DNA of 64,000 nt from Winogradskyella vincentii. Its GTDB lineage: Bacteria > Bacteroidota > Bacteroidia > Flavobacteriales > Flavobacteriaceae. The stretch is taken from positions 40,156 through 104,155 of the forward strand of contig NZ_JAIUJS010000009.1 of NCBI RefSeq assembly GCF_020166345.1, read 5' to 3'. The notes beneath the pieces are model-generated. The model did not search any database. It was not told the origin of the DNA and saw nothing but the letters and a program-made list of their open reading frames with translations. A program made the position numbers and the translations under genes. Shown here in pieces: positions 25,657-34,367 of this stretch. Positions within the stretch are counted from its first letter, which is position 1, and every line of letters begins with the position of its first letter.

Positions 25657-27360
25657 ATGAGTATATTTTCTGGTTTAGGAAAGAATTTTAGATCTATTTC
25701 TCGATACAACCAAATCCTCAAGGTATTGCTTAAATACGGTTTTGAAGATTTGGTACAATATCTTGAGGAGAAAAAGAGATATACCTTTCTTCAAAAACTA
25801 GTGCCAAAGAAATCTCGAAAGCATGCCTTACAATACAGTAAGTGGGCCAAAATGCGACTGGTTTGTGAAGAACTAGGGCCAACATTTGTAAAGTTTGGTC
25901 AGATTTTGAGCAATAGACCAGATTTGATTCCACTAGAATTGACCTTTGAGCTAGAAAAATTACAAGACAATGTGCCACCAATGTCTGAGGAGGAAGCTAG
26001 AAGGGTAGTGGAGACCGAACTAAAGAATGATGTTAATACTTTATTTGCATGGTTTGATCCTAAACCATTTGCATCTGCTTCAATGGCACAAGTCCATAAA
26101 GTAACCTTACATTCTGGGAAACGTGTTGCGCTAAAAGTTCAGCGTTCTGGTATTGGAGAAGTAATAGAAGAAGATATTAAGGTGATGTATAAGATTGCTG
26201 AGGTTTTAGAAAACCGTATGCCTTCTTTAAAAAGTTTTGATCCTGTTGGTCTGGTCAGAAATTTTGAAGATTCAATTAAAAAAGAAATTGACTTTATAAA
26301 TGAATCCATAAACGTACAACGCTTTTACAATAATATAGAAGCAGACAAATCCTTAGATCAATATGCACATGGACCTCAAGTTTATCCGGAGTATACAACC
26401 TCCAAAGTGTTGGCATTAGAGTTTATTGATGGGATTAAAATTGATGAGGTAGAGCTTCTTGCCGAAAAGGAATATGATATTAAAATTATAGGTAGACGAT
26501 TGGCAATAAGTTACTTTAAACAAATATTTGAATATGGATTTTTCCATGCAGACCCACATCCTGGAAACCTGGTAGTTCTACCAAATAGTCATATATGTTA
26601 TTTAGATTTTGGTATGATGGGTAGTATGCTACCAAGAGATATTTCCATTTTTGGAAAGCTGTTCTTAGCAATTACCGAAAAAGATGTTAAGCGCATTATA
26701 CAAACCTTGCAACAGTTATCAAACAATGCTCCGGTAAAGGATATGAGACATTTGGAGTATGATATCAATGAATTTTTAGAAAAATATTATGTACGAGATA
26801 CTCATGAAAATGAATTGAGTACTATTTTACTAGAATTAAAAGATATAATTATGGCTCATGGGCTAAGGGTGCCAACCTATTTCTTCTTATTTGCGAGGTC
26901 ATTGGTCACTCTTGAAGGTGTAATAAATAAATTGTATCCAGAAATGGAACAATTTGATATTGTAAAACCATACCTGAGAAAAAGTGCAACCCAGAATTAT
27001 AATCCGATATTAATGGGTAAAAAAGTTGCAAATTCTGTTATAGAATTTACTAATTACTTGGAGGAATTTCCTTCAGATTTAAAAAATGCAATCAGAAAAA
27101 TCAATTCTGGAGAAGTAAAGGTAGACTTTACACATAAAGGAATTGATCCTATGGTCCATACCATACAACGCGTGGCCAAACAATTGATAACGGCATTTAT
27201 AATGGTTGCATTAATCGTTGGTGCATCACTATTTATAATTTTTGAAATAACACCATTATGGAATGGTATTTCCATTTTAGGAATGACAAGTTTTTCGCTT
27301 GCTGTTATTCTTGGATTTGGAATGGTGATGAATATAAGGAAGGGCGACTATGATACCTGA
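25657..27360 (+). CDS. AarF/UbiB (ABC1) family atypical kinase
   Basis: A 567-residue member of the UbiB/ADCK family. Landmarks are KFGQILSNRPDLIP (KxGQ motif), the Ala-rich loop ASASMAQVH, GKRVALKVQR with the ATP-site lysine, FFHADPHPGN (catalytic loop) and YLDFGMMG (metal-binding DFG). Two membrane helices end the protein (about residues 505-560). The family supports quinone and lipid metabolism. Flavobacteria use menaquinone, so the target here is unlikely to be ubiquinone. It is coupled to the upstream coiled-coil gene. Confidence 0.93.
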   Translation: MSIFSGLGKNFRSISRYNQILKVLLKYGFEDLVQYLEEKKRYTFLQKLVPKKSRKHALQYSKWAKMRLVCEELGPTFVKFGQILSNRPDLIPLELTFELEKLQDNVPPMSEEEARRVVETELKNDVNTLFAWFDPKPFASASMAQVHKVTLHSGKRVALKVQRSGIGEVIEEDIKVMYKIAEVLENRMPSLKSFDPVGLVRNFEDSIKKEIDFINESINVQRFYNNIEADKSLDQYAHGPQVYPEYTTSKVLALEFIDGIKIDEVELLAEKEYDIKIIGRRLAISYFKQIFEYGFFHADPHPGNLVVLPNSHICYLDFGMMGSMLPRDISIFGKLFLAITEKDVKRIIQTLQQLSNNAPVKDMRHLEYDINEFLEKYYVRDTHENELSTILLELKDIIMAHGLRVPTYFFLFARSLVTLEGVINKLYPEMEQFDIVKPYLRKSATQNYNPILMGKKVANSVIEFTNYLEEFPSDLKNAIRKINSGEVKVDFTHKGIDPMVHTIQRVAKQLITAFIMVALIVGASLFIIFEITPLWNGISILGMTSFSLAVILGFGMVMNIRKGDYDT

Positions 27361-27364
27361 TAAT

Positions 27365-27394
27365 AAAAAGCACAATTTTTAAATTGTGCTTTTT
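27365..27394. terminator. Bidirectional terminator between UbiB-type kinase and coiled-coil gene
   Basis: Perfect 14 bp inverted repeat AAAAAGCACAATTT / AAATTGTGCTTTTT around a TT centre, between convergent genes. Confidence 0.88.
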
Positions 27395-27406
27395 ATTTTG
27401 AAACTC

Positions 27407-28012
27407 TTAAACAGGTTTTGAAAATGCCTTTTTAAAGTGATCAAAAGCTTCTGAAATTTCAATTTGAAAATGCTCAAATTGAGAAACTTCTTTCTTCTCA
27501 GCATACTTGCCTTTAAGCCTTTCTATAAATGAGTTGAAGTTTTCTTTTCCTTTTTCAAATGTATCTTTCGCCTTATCTTTTTCAGTATCAAATTTCTGTT
27601 CTAATATTTCTAATTGAATTTTAAACTGCTCAATTTCTATAAGTGACAAAGCATATATGCGATTTAGAGTATCATTGGTTTTTATTTTAACTTCAATTTC
27701 ATGAAGCTTAGCTAAAAGCTCTTTTTTCTGCTTTTTGAAAGCATCTTTGGTTTCGGCCTTACCTAAAGCGAGTTGAACGCGCAACTCATCAAACATAGTA
27801 TTGACTTCTTCTATTTTTTCTTTGATGCCTTTGATTTTATATTCACTATCATGAATAAAATGATTAAACTTTTTCTTAATCTCCTCATATTTATCCTTGG
27901 CATCTGCCTTTCCTAAGGCTGCTTGAACTTGAAACTCCTCAAGTTCAACAGCAGATTTTCTTAATGCGTTTATAACTTTATCCACAAAATGGATTTCTTG
28001 ATTTGCTTTCAT
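27407..28012 (-). CDS. Coiled-coil protein with tandem ~75-residue repeats
   Basis: A 201-residue, entirely helical, highly charged protein. Two clear repeats share the pattern VQ(A/L)ALGKA(D/E)(A/T)KD followed by a Lys-rich helix (about residues 24-49 and 99-124 or nearby), and a third, weaker one begins LEILEQKFDTEKDKAKD. Such ALGKAE..D helices occur in bacterial stress and membrane-associated coiled coils. It is convergent with the UbiB-type gene and shares its terminator. Function unknown. Confidence 0.7.
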   Translation of the reverse strand: MKANQEIHFVDKVINALRKSAVELEEFQVQAALGKADAKDKYEEIKKKFNHFIHDSEYKIKGIKEKIEEVNTMFDELRVQLALGKAETKDAFKKQKKELLAKLHEIEVKIKTNDTLNRIYALSLIEIEQFKIQLEILEQKFDTEKDKAKDTFEKGKENFNSFIERLKGKYAEKKEVSQFEHFQIEISEAFDHFKKAFSKPV

Positions 28013-28200
28013 GATGTGTAAGATATTTGTTGAAATTAAATGTCATACATTATTGGGAATATCACAATGATTAATATCAGTTAAACAGCCAATTAGTTTC
28101 ATCTTAATCAATTGGTTTTTAGTACAAAATACTCCATAAACTATGGTATTCCTTATTGATTCACCTGACCATTATCATTTTAAAAGCCTAAGAAATACGA

Positions 28201-28208
28201 TACATTTG
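28201..28208 (+). promoter_or_regulatory. Candidate -7 promoter element of the mlaEFD operon
   Basis: TACATTTG, 19 bp before the ATG of the permease gene, matches TAnnTTTG. A -33 TTTG is not seen at the standard distance. Confidence 0.45.
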
Positions 28209-28227
28209 ATAAGAACCTTTAACCAAA

Positions 28228-29010
28228 ATGAGCGGATTGAATGAAATAAAATCCAGGCTAACTAACTTCTTTATTGAAACAGGGGAAATTGCTTATTTCA
28301 CCAAACGATTTTTTACGGAAATGTTTAGGCGACCATTTGAAATGAAAGAGTTTTTCCGTCAATGTTATCAAATGGGAAATAGGTCCCTGCTATTAGTTGG
28401 CATTACAGGTTTTATCATTGGATTGGTGCTTACATTACAGACTCGGCCAACATTAATGGAGTTTGGCGCTGAATCTTGGATGCCCTCTATGGTTGGTATT
28501 TCAATAGTTAGGGAAGTTGGGCCTATTATAACTGCCTTAGTATGTGCTGGTAGAATAGGATCCAGTATTGGTGCAGAATTAGGTTCTATGAGAGTTACTG
28601 AGCAGATTGATGCTATGGAAGTTTCTGGGACCAATCCATTTAAATATTTGGTTGTGACAAGAGTGCTAGCAGTCACGCTAATGCTTCCATTATTAGTGTT
28701 ATTTGGTGATGCCATAGCTTTATTTGGTTCTTATTTGGTAGAAAACATAAAAGGAGATGTTTCTTTTATGCTCTACTTTAATAAGGTATTTGATGCACTT
28801 GAATTTGGTGATATTATTCCAGCAACGATCAAGTCATTCTTTTTTGGTTTAGCAATTGGTATTGTAGGTTGTTTTAAGGGATTTAATTGTAAGAAGGGAA
28901 CTGAAGGTGTAGGTAAAGCTGCTAATACAGCTGTAGTTTTAACATCTCTATTACTTTTTATTATTGACTTTATTGCAGTATTTGTAACAGATATATTCTA
29001 TGATCTATGA
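28228..29010 (+). CDS. mlaE: MlaE-type phospholipid ABC transporter permease
   Basis: A 260-residue permease of the MlaE family, with an amphipathic N-terminal helix and about five membrane segments. The family hallmark GPIITALVCAGRIGSSIGAE is near residues 94-113. It forms the membrane core of a transporter that moves phospholipids between inner and outer membranes and keeps outer-leaflet asymmetry. It overlaps the ATPase gene by 4 bp and heads the mlaE-mlaF-mlaD operon. Confidence 0.94.
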   Translation: MSGLNEIKSRLTNFFIETGEIAYFTKRFFTEMFRRPFEMKEFFRQCYQMGNRSLLLVGITGFIIGLVLTLQTRPTLMEFGAESWMPSMVGISIVREVGPIITALVCAGRIGSSIGAELGSMRVTEQIDAMEVSGTNPFKYLVVTRVLAVTLMLPLLVLFGDAIALFGSYLVENIKGDVSFMLYFNKVFDALEFGDIIPATIKSFFFGLAIGIVGCFKGFNCKKGTEGVGKAANTAVVLTSLLLFIIDFIAVFVTDIFYDL

Positions 29011-29768
29011 TGTCAAATTCAGAAATAGAAGCTAGGAAAACAGTACTTCAAATTAAAGATTTGAGAAAAAGTTTTGGAGACAATCATGTATTGAATGGTT
29101 TTAATATGGAATTATACCAAGGTGAGAATCTTGTTATAATGGGTAAATCTGGTTCTGGAAAATCTGTCATGATTAAATGCCTTGTTGGATTATTAGAAGC
29201 TGATAGCGGAACAATTCGAGTGATGGACAAAGACATTACAAAGTTAGATCAAAGTGCAATGGATATATTACGCGCAGATATCGGCTTTTTGTTTCAAGGA
29301 AGTGCGCTTTATGATTCAATGACAGTTAGAGAGAATTTAGAGTTTCCGTTACGACGTCATTCAAAGAAATTTGGTGATGAGATGAATACAGAGCAAATGG
29401 TTCATGAAGCATTGGAAAATGTTGGTCTTTTAAATGCTATAGATTTAATGCCTTCTGAATTATCTGGAGGAATGAAACGACGTATCGCCTTGGCAAGAAC
29501 ATTAATATTAAGGCCAAAGATAATTTTGTATGATGAGCCTACAAGTGGATTAGATCCAATTACTGCTAAAGAAATAATTCTCTTGATGCAAGAGATTCAG
29601 AATAAGTACAATACATCGTCATTAATTATCACACATGATGTAGACTGTGCAAGAGCAATTTCAGATAGAATGATTCTGTTAATTGATGGTGTAGATTATG
29701 CAGTTGGGACTTTTGACCAACTGGCATCTGATAATGATCCGAAAATAAAAGCATTTTTTAAGCATTAG
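29007..29768 (+). CDS. mlaF: MlaF-type ABC transporter ATPase
   Basis: A 253-residue ATP-binding subunit. Walker A GKSGSGKS spans residues 46-53, the signature motif is LSGGMKRR, Walker B is IILYDEPTSGLDP, and the switch His lies in ITHD. It powers the MlaE permease. Start/stop overlap with mlaE and a 2 bp gap to mlaD indicate one operon. The first ~10 residues may include an alternative Met at position 2. Confidence 0.95.
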   Translation: MMSNSEIEARKTVLQIKDLRKSFGDNHVLNGFNMELYQGENLVIMGKSGSGKSVMIKCLVGLLEADSGTIRVMDKDITKLDQSAMDILRADIGFLFQGSALYDSMTVRENLEFPLRRHSKKFGDEMNTEQMVHEALENVGLLNAIDLMPSELSGGMKRRIALARTLILRPKIILYDEPTSGLDPITAKEIILLMQEIQNKYNTSSLIITHDVDCARAISDRMILLIDGVDYAVGTFDQLASDNDPKIKAFFKH

Positions 29769-29770
29769 TT

Positions 29771-30763
29771 ATGAGACGTACAAAGACGCAAAAGGCAAGA
29801 TTAGGGTTGTTTGTTATATTGGGTACAATCATTTTTGTTGTGGCTGTATATCTAATTGGACAACGACAAAACATGTTCAATAAAACCTTTACTATTAGTT
29901 CATACTTTCAAAATGTCAATGGTTTACAGCGCGGAAACAATGTGAGATATTCAGGTATTAATATTGGTACTGTTAGAGATATAAGTATGTTAAATGACTC
30001 TACAATAAAAGTGGATATGAATATCCAAGAACGAATTATATCTCACATAAAAAAGAATGCAATTGCAACCATAGGCTCTGATGGTTTGGTTGGTAACATG
30101 ATAGTAAACATAGTACCTGGAAGAGGACATGCTGAGTTAATAAACAATGGAGATACAATAGAGTCTTTTAGTAAAATTGGAGCAGATGATATATTAAGTA
30201 CACTGAGCGTTGGATCAGAAAACGCCGCCATTTTGACAGCAGATTTAATAGATGTTACTTCTGCTATGTTACATGGAAAAGGGACTGTTGGTTTGTTGTT
30301 AAATGATACCGTAATGGCTCAAGATTTAAAATCTTCAGTGAATAATTTAAAAATTGCAAGTTACCATGCATCACAAACAATTGATGAGCTAAAAGACATC
30401 ATCGCGTCATTAAAAACCAATGATAATAGTGTATTGGGAATGATTATGAATGATACTATTTCTGGAGAGAAACTTAAGAATGTGGTTGACAATTTAGAGG
30501 CTTCTAGTGTCGAAATTGAAAAGGTAATATCTCAGGCCAATACATTTATTGAGGATGCAAAAAATAGCGAAGGCGCCTATAATTATATTGTTAATGATAC
30601 ATCTTTGGTCAATAGTTTAAAATCTACGCTAAAGAATATAGACGAGGGAACTGCCAAGTTTAATGAAAATATGGAAGCAATGAAACATAATTTCTTATTT
30701 AAGGGATATTTTAAAAAATTAGAACGGCAAGAAAAAAGAGAAGCAAAGCGTTCTGATAATTAG
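29771..30763 (+). CDS. mlaD: MlaD/MCE domain protein
   Basis: A 330-residue protein with one N-terminal membrane anchor (residues 11-31), then an MCE domain (about 38-118, containing GLQRGNNVRYSGINIGTV and GSDGLVGNMIVNIVPG). A long helical C-terminal region with repeats around LxNDT follows. MCE rings sit on MlaE and bind lipids in the periplasm. The C-terminal helices are longer than in E. coli MlaD and could form a tunnel toward the outer membrane. It ends the mla operon. Confidence 0.93.
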   Translation: MRRTKTQKARLGLFVILGTIIFVVAVYLIGQRQNMFNKTFTISSYFQNVNGLQRGNNVRYSGINIGTVRDISMLNDSTIKVDMNIQERIISHIKKNAIATIGSDGLVGNMIVNIVPGRGHAELINNGDTIESFSKIGADDILSTLSVGSENAAILTADLIDVTSAMLHGKGTVGLLLNDTVMAQDLKSSVNNLKIASYHASQTIDELKDIIASLKTNDNSVLGMIMNDTISGEKLKNVVDNLEASSVEIEKVISQANTFIEDAKNSEGAYNYIVNDTSLVNSLKSTLKNIDEGTAKFNENMEAMKHNFLFKGYFKKLERQEKREAKRSDN

Positions 30764-30787
30764 GGTTAATTTTTAAAGCGTTGTATG

Positions 30788-30795
30788 TATCTTTG
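30788..30795 (+). promoter_or_regulatory. -7 promoter element of the nitroreductase gene
   Basis: TATCTTTG followed by CA, 18 bp before ATG 30814. It supports that ATG over the upstream TTG at 30781. Confidence 0.6.
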
Positions 30796-30813
30796 CAAAA
30801 AAAAAGAACAGCA

Positions 30814-31443
30814 ATGTCTATTATAGAAAAATTAAATTGGCGATATGCCACTAAAAAGTTCGATACTACTAAACAGCTTTCAGATAGTCAATTAGAAACT
30901 TTAAAAGAAGCCTTTAACTTAACTGCTTTGTCCTATGGACTTCAAACCCTAAAAATGGTTGTGGTAGGTGATAAAAGTATAAGGGAAAATTTGGTTGCAA
31001 TTTCATATGGCCAAAGACAAGTGGCAGATGCTTCACACTTGCTTGTATTGTGTATTCAAAATGAAATTGACACAGATGATGTAGAAGAACATTTTGATAC
31101 CATTAAAGCTATTAGGAATACACCTGATGAGATTTTAAATCCTTTCAAAGAACAATTAAAATCTACAATTGAAACCATGCCTTATTCTAAGAAATCAGAT
31201 TGGGCTACGAAACAAGCTTATATAGCACTTGGAAACTTAATGACTGTCTGTGCCGTAGAGGAAATAGATAGTTGCCCGATGGAAGGATTCTTACCAGAAG
31301 AATTAGACAAGGTTTTGAATTTGAATAAATATGGTTTAAAGTCTGTATTGCTTTTACCAGTTGGGTTTAGAGCTGAAGACGATATGTTTGCTTCTCTTAA
31401 AAAAGTAAGAAAGCCAATTTCTGATACGGTCTTAGAATTGTAA
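30814..31443 (+). CDS. Nitroreductase-family NAD(P)H-dependent flavin oxidoreductase
   Basis: A 209-residue FMN enzyme. It opens SIIEKLNWRYATKKFD, the standard N-terminal FMN-binding start of the NfsB-like group, and ends with a region containing the VLLLPVGFRAEDD segment. A central AYIALGNLMTVCAVEEIDSCPMEGF motif marks the family. It reduces nitro compounds, quinones or dihydropteridines with NAD(P)H in the cytoplasm. The start was set by the -7 element just upstream; an upstream in-frame extension lies across that promoter. Confidence 0.9.
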   Translation: MSIIEKLNWRYATKKFDTTKQLSDSQLETLKEAFNLTALSYGLQTLKMVVVGDKSIRENLVAISYGQRQVADASHLLVLCIQNEIDTDDVEEHFDTIKAIRNTPDEILNPFKEQLKSTIETMPYSKKSDWATKQAYIALGNLMTVCAVEEIDSCPMEGFLPEELDKVLNLNKYGLKSVLLLPVGFRAEDDMFASLKKVRKPISDTVLEL

Positions 31444-31474
31444 AAAAGAATATTCCAAAACATCTCTAAAGACT

Positions 31475-31482
31475 TATATTTG
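31475..31482 (+). promoter_or_regulatory. Candidate -7 promoter element of the DegT-type aminotransferase gene
   Basis: TATATTTG, 35 bp before ATG 31518, matches TAnnTTTG; no obvious -33 partner. Confidence 0.4.
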
Positions 31483-31517
31483 TTAGTGAATTTTTAATTT
31501 AATAAAGTTTCCAATTT

Positions 31518-32717
31518 ATGCCAGGATTTGAATTATTTAGCGATTTAGAACGAAAGGAAGTAAATGATGTTTTAGACAATGGTGTTTTAATGCGTTATGG
31601 TTTTGATGGCATGCGCAAAGGTCATTGGAAAGCAAAAGAATTAGAGAGTGAGCTACAACATGCATTTCAAAGTAAACATGTACAATTAGTGTCTTCAGGC
31701 ACAGCAGCGGTTTCTGTTGCCTTGGCATCTGCAGGAGTTGGAGCAGGTGATGAGGTTATTATGCCAACTTTCACATTTGTGGCAAGTTTTGAAGCTATAA
31801 TGATGCTTGGTGCAATTCCGGTATTAGTTGATATTGATGATACATTAACCTTAGATCCAAAGGCAGTAGAATCCGCAATAACACCAAAAACAAAGGCTGT
31901 AATGATTGTACAAATGTGTGGAAGTATGGGTAATATGGACGCACTAAAGGCAATTTGTAGGTCAAATGACTTAATATTTGTTGAAGACGCCTGTCAGGCC
32001 ATTGGAGGAACTTATAAAAATAAGCCATTGGGTAGTATTGCAGATGTTGGTTGTTTTTCTTTCGACTTTGTTAAAACCATTACATGCGGAGAAGGTGGAG
32101 CCGTCGTAACAAACAATCCTGAATACTATCGTCATGCGGATCATTATAGTGATCATGGTCACGACCATATTGGTAATGATAGAGGAGCAGAAACACATCC
32201 GTTTTTAGGTTATAATTTCAGAATATCAGAATTAAATGCCGCCGTAGGATTGGCTCAAGTTAGACGTTTACCAGAATTTATAGCCATTCAGAAAAAGAAC
32301 TTTACCATAATAAGGGATGAACTATCAAAACTATCTAGTGTAACTTTCAGGACAGTACCTGATGGTGGTGAGGAAAGCTATGCTTTTTTAAATTTCTTTT
32401 TACCGAAACTTGAAGATGCAAGACAAGTTTCTAAGGCATTTAAGGAGAATGGTATTGATGCATGTTTCCATTATTACGATAATAATTGGCATTATATCAG
32501 AAAATGGGATCATCTTAAGGATCTAAAATCATTGTTTCCAATTACGCAGGAAGTAAAACAAGGATTAAAATATCTTGAGACAAAAACCTTTGAGCAATCA
32601 GATCAGTATATTGCTCGTAATATTTCATGCTTAATAAAATTGTCCTGGGCAGAAAATGAGGTTATTGAGCGTGCCAAAAAAATGTCAGAAATTATAAGCT
32701 CTACAATAGCAAAATAG
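31518..32717 (+). CDS. DegT/DnrJ/EryC1/StrS family PLP aminotransferase
   Basis: A 399-residue fold-type I aminotransferase. The PLP-binding lysine is Lys186 in FSFDFVKTITCGEGG. SSGTAAVSVAL (59-69) forms the phosphate pocket, and VEDACQAIGG (155-164) is present. Family members aminate keto-sugars for cell-surface polysaccharides or natural products. There are no sugar-biosynthesis genes beside it here, so the substrate is open. The histidine-rich DHYSDHGHDHIGND stretch near residue 210 is a notable local feature. Confidence 0.9.
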   Translation: MPGFELFSDLERKEVNDVLDNGVLMRYGFDGMRKGHWKAKELESELQHAFQSKHVQLVSSGTAAVSVALASAGVGAGDEVIMPTFTFVASFEAIMMLGAIPVLVDIDDTLTLDPKAVESAITPKTKAVMIVQMCGSMGNMDALKAICRSNDLIFVEDACQAIGGTYKNKPLGSIADVGCFSFDFVKTITCGEGGAVVTNNPEYYRHADHYSDHGHDHIGNDRGAETHPFLGYNFRISELNAAVGLAQVRRLPEFIAIQKKNFTIIRDELSKLSSVTFRTVPDGGEESYAFLNFFLPKLEDARQVSKAFKENGIDACFHYYDNNWHYIRKWDHLKDLKSLFPITQEVKQGLKYLETKTFEQSDQYIARNISCLIKLSWAENEVIERAKKMSEIISSTIAK

Positions 32718-32804
32718 GCTTTTGTCATTATTGTATGGTTAAAGTATAGGTAATCCTTTCCCTTCTGGTTTCATTGTTTCGTATATTTCAAAAAAAATAA
32801 ATAT

Positions 32805-34367
32805 ATGTTAAAGAATTACGCCTCAGTAATATTGCTTTCAATATGTGTACAGATCTCAGTAGCACAGCAAATGCCAATTGACTTTGCCGATAATCAAGAT
32901 GTGTTTATTCCATTTGCGGGCAGTGGTTTTGCATTAACCGTAGATCCGCAGAATTCAAATGATGAAGCTGGTCAGTTTTTAAATGATGGCAGTGATATTT
33001 GGCAGGGATTTTATATTGATCTTAGCCAACCTTTAGATCTTAGTGTTGAACAACAGATTACCTTAGATTTTTATCAGTTTGATCCAAATGCTCATACCAT
33101 ACTACTAAAACTAGAAAATGGTACAAATCAAGATGTTGAGGTACAGCAAACAGCTTCTGGTGCTGGTTGGGATAACGATATTTTATTTGATTTTGCAAAT
33201 GCTACTATAAGTGGTACAGGTACTAGTGTTAATGCCACAGGTAGTTATACAAGACTTGTGATATTTATTGATGGAGGTGTAGCGCAATCAGGAACTTATA
33301 TCATTGATGATATTGATGATGGTTCTGACCCAGGAGATCCTCATGCATTGGACGTAATTTACACTGATTTGGTCTGGTCTGATGAGTTTGATAGTACAAT
33401 TCCTGAAGCCTTAGACGCCACAAAATGGTATCATCAGACATTCGGTCCAAATGGTGGGCAATGGTTTAATGGAGAGCAACAGCATTACACAGATAGACTT
33501 GATAATTCTTATGTGGAAAATGGGAATTTAAATATTGTTGCAAAAGTCGAGAATTTTACACAAGATGGTGTAACTTTAGGCTATACATCGGCACGTCTAA
33601 ATTCTAAATTTGCATTTACCTATGGTAGAGTAGATGTAAGGGCTAAACTACCATTTGGTGAGGGAACATGGCCTGCAATCTGGACTTTAGGAAAAAACAT
33701 CACAGAAACGGGTGCTTATTGGGAAACTCAAGGTTTTGGAACAACAGGCTGGCCTGCTTGTGGTGAATTAGATATAATGGAACATGGTTTAGGAGCCACA
33801 AATCATGTAAGTAGCGCTATACATACACCTTCAAGTTTTGGAGCGACTGAAAATTTTCAATCTTACATACTCCCTGATGTTGCCAATAATTTTCATGTAT
33901 ATTCTATGAATTGGTCTCCAAATCAAATTACTTTTTTAATTGATGATGTTGGTTTTTATACTTACAATCCAGCAGTTAAGGATTCTAGTACTTGGCCTTT
34001 TGATGCAGATCAATATTTACTTCTAAATATTGCAATGGGTGGTGTGTCAGGTGCAATAGACCCTAATTTTGTAGAAAGTAATATGGTAATTGACTATGTA
34101 AGGGTATTTCAGAATAATGGATTAAGTATTGATGAGAATTTTGCAAATAAATTTAGCGTTTATCCTAATCCTACATCAAGTCTAATCAATATAAGTTCAA
34201 CCGAGCAAGTTGATAGAGTAGATCTATTTAATCCGTTGGGTCAAATTGTACTGAGTAAAACCAACAACGTAACAAAATTAAATGTAGAAAACCTTAAGCA
34301 GGGTTTATATGTATTGAAGTTATACTCAGGTAATAAAAGCGTAACTAAGAAAATTATTATAGATTAA
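32805..34367 (+). CDS. Secreted GH16 beta-glucanase (laminarinase type) with T9SS C-terminal signal
   Basis: A 520-residue enzyme. Residues 1-20 are a signal peptide (cleaved after VSVA/AQQ-like sequence). Residues ~25-170 form a beta-rich, carbohydrate-binding-like domain, joined by an Asp/Gly/Pro linker (169-180) to a GH16 domain (185-437). The GH16 active site is ELDIMEHG with Glu321 (nucleophile), Asp323 and Glu326 (acid/base). The last ~80 residues, beginning FSVYPNPTSS, are a type A sorting domain of the type IX secretion system. It should cleave beta-1,3(4)-glucans such as algal laminarin outside the cell. The stop overlaps that of the convergent ribB. Confidence 0.95.
   Translation: MLKNYASVILLSICVQISVAQQMPIDFADNQDVFIPFAGSGFALTVDPQNSNDEAGQFLNDGSDIWQGFYIDLSQPLDLSVEQQITLDFYQFDPNAHTILLKLENGTNQDVEVQQTASGAGWDNDILFDFANATISGTGTSVNATGSYTRLVIFIDGGVAQSGTYIIDDIDDGSDPGDPHALDVIYTDLVWSDEFDSTIPEALDATKWYHQTFGPNGGQWFNGEQQHYTDRLDNSYVENGNLNIVAKVENFTQDGVTLGYTSARLNSKFAFTYGRVDVRAKLPFGEGTWPAIWTLGKNITETGAYWETQGFGTTGWPACGELDIMEHGLGATNHVSSAIHTPSSFGATENFQSYILPDVANNFHVYSMNWSPNQITFLIDDVGFYTYNPAVKDSSTWPFDADQYLLLNIAMGGVSGAIDPNFVESNMVIDYVRVFQNNGLSIDENFANKFSVYPNPTSSLINISSTEQVDRVDLFNPLGQIVLSKTNNVTKLNVENLKQGLYVLKLYSGNKSVTKKIIID

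Noticed and set aside
28013..28227. Small gene or RNA upstream of mlaE
   Set aside because: No open frame of useful length and no strong hairpin; only a -7 promoter match is seen near 28201.
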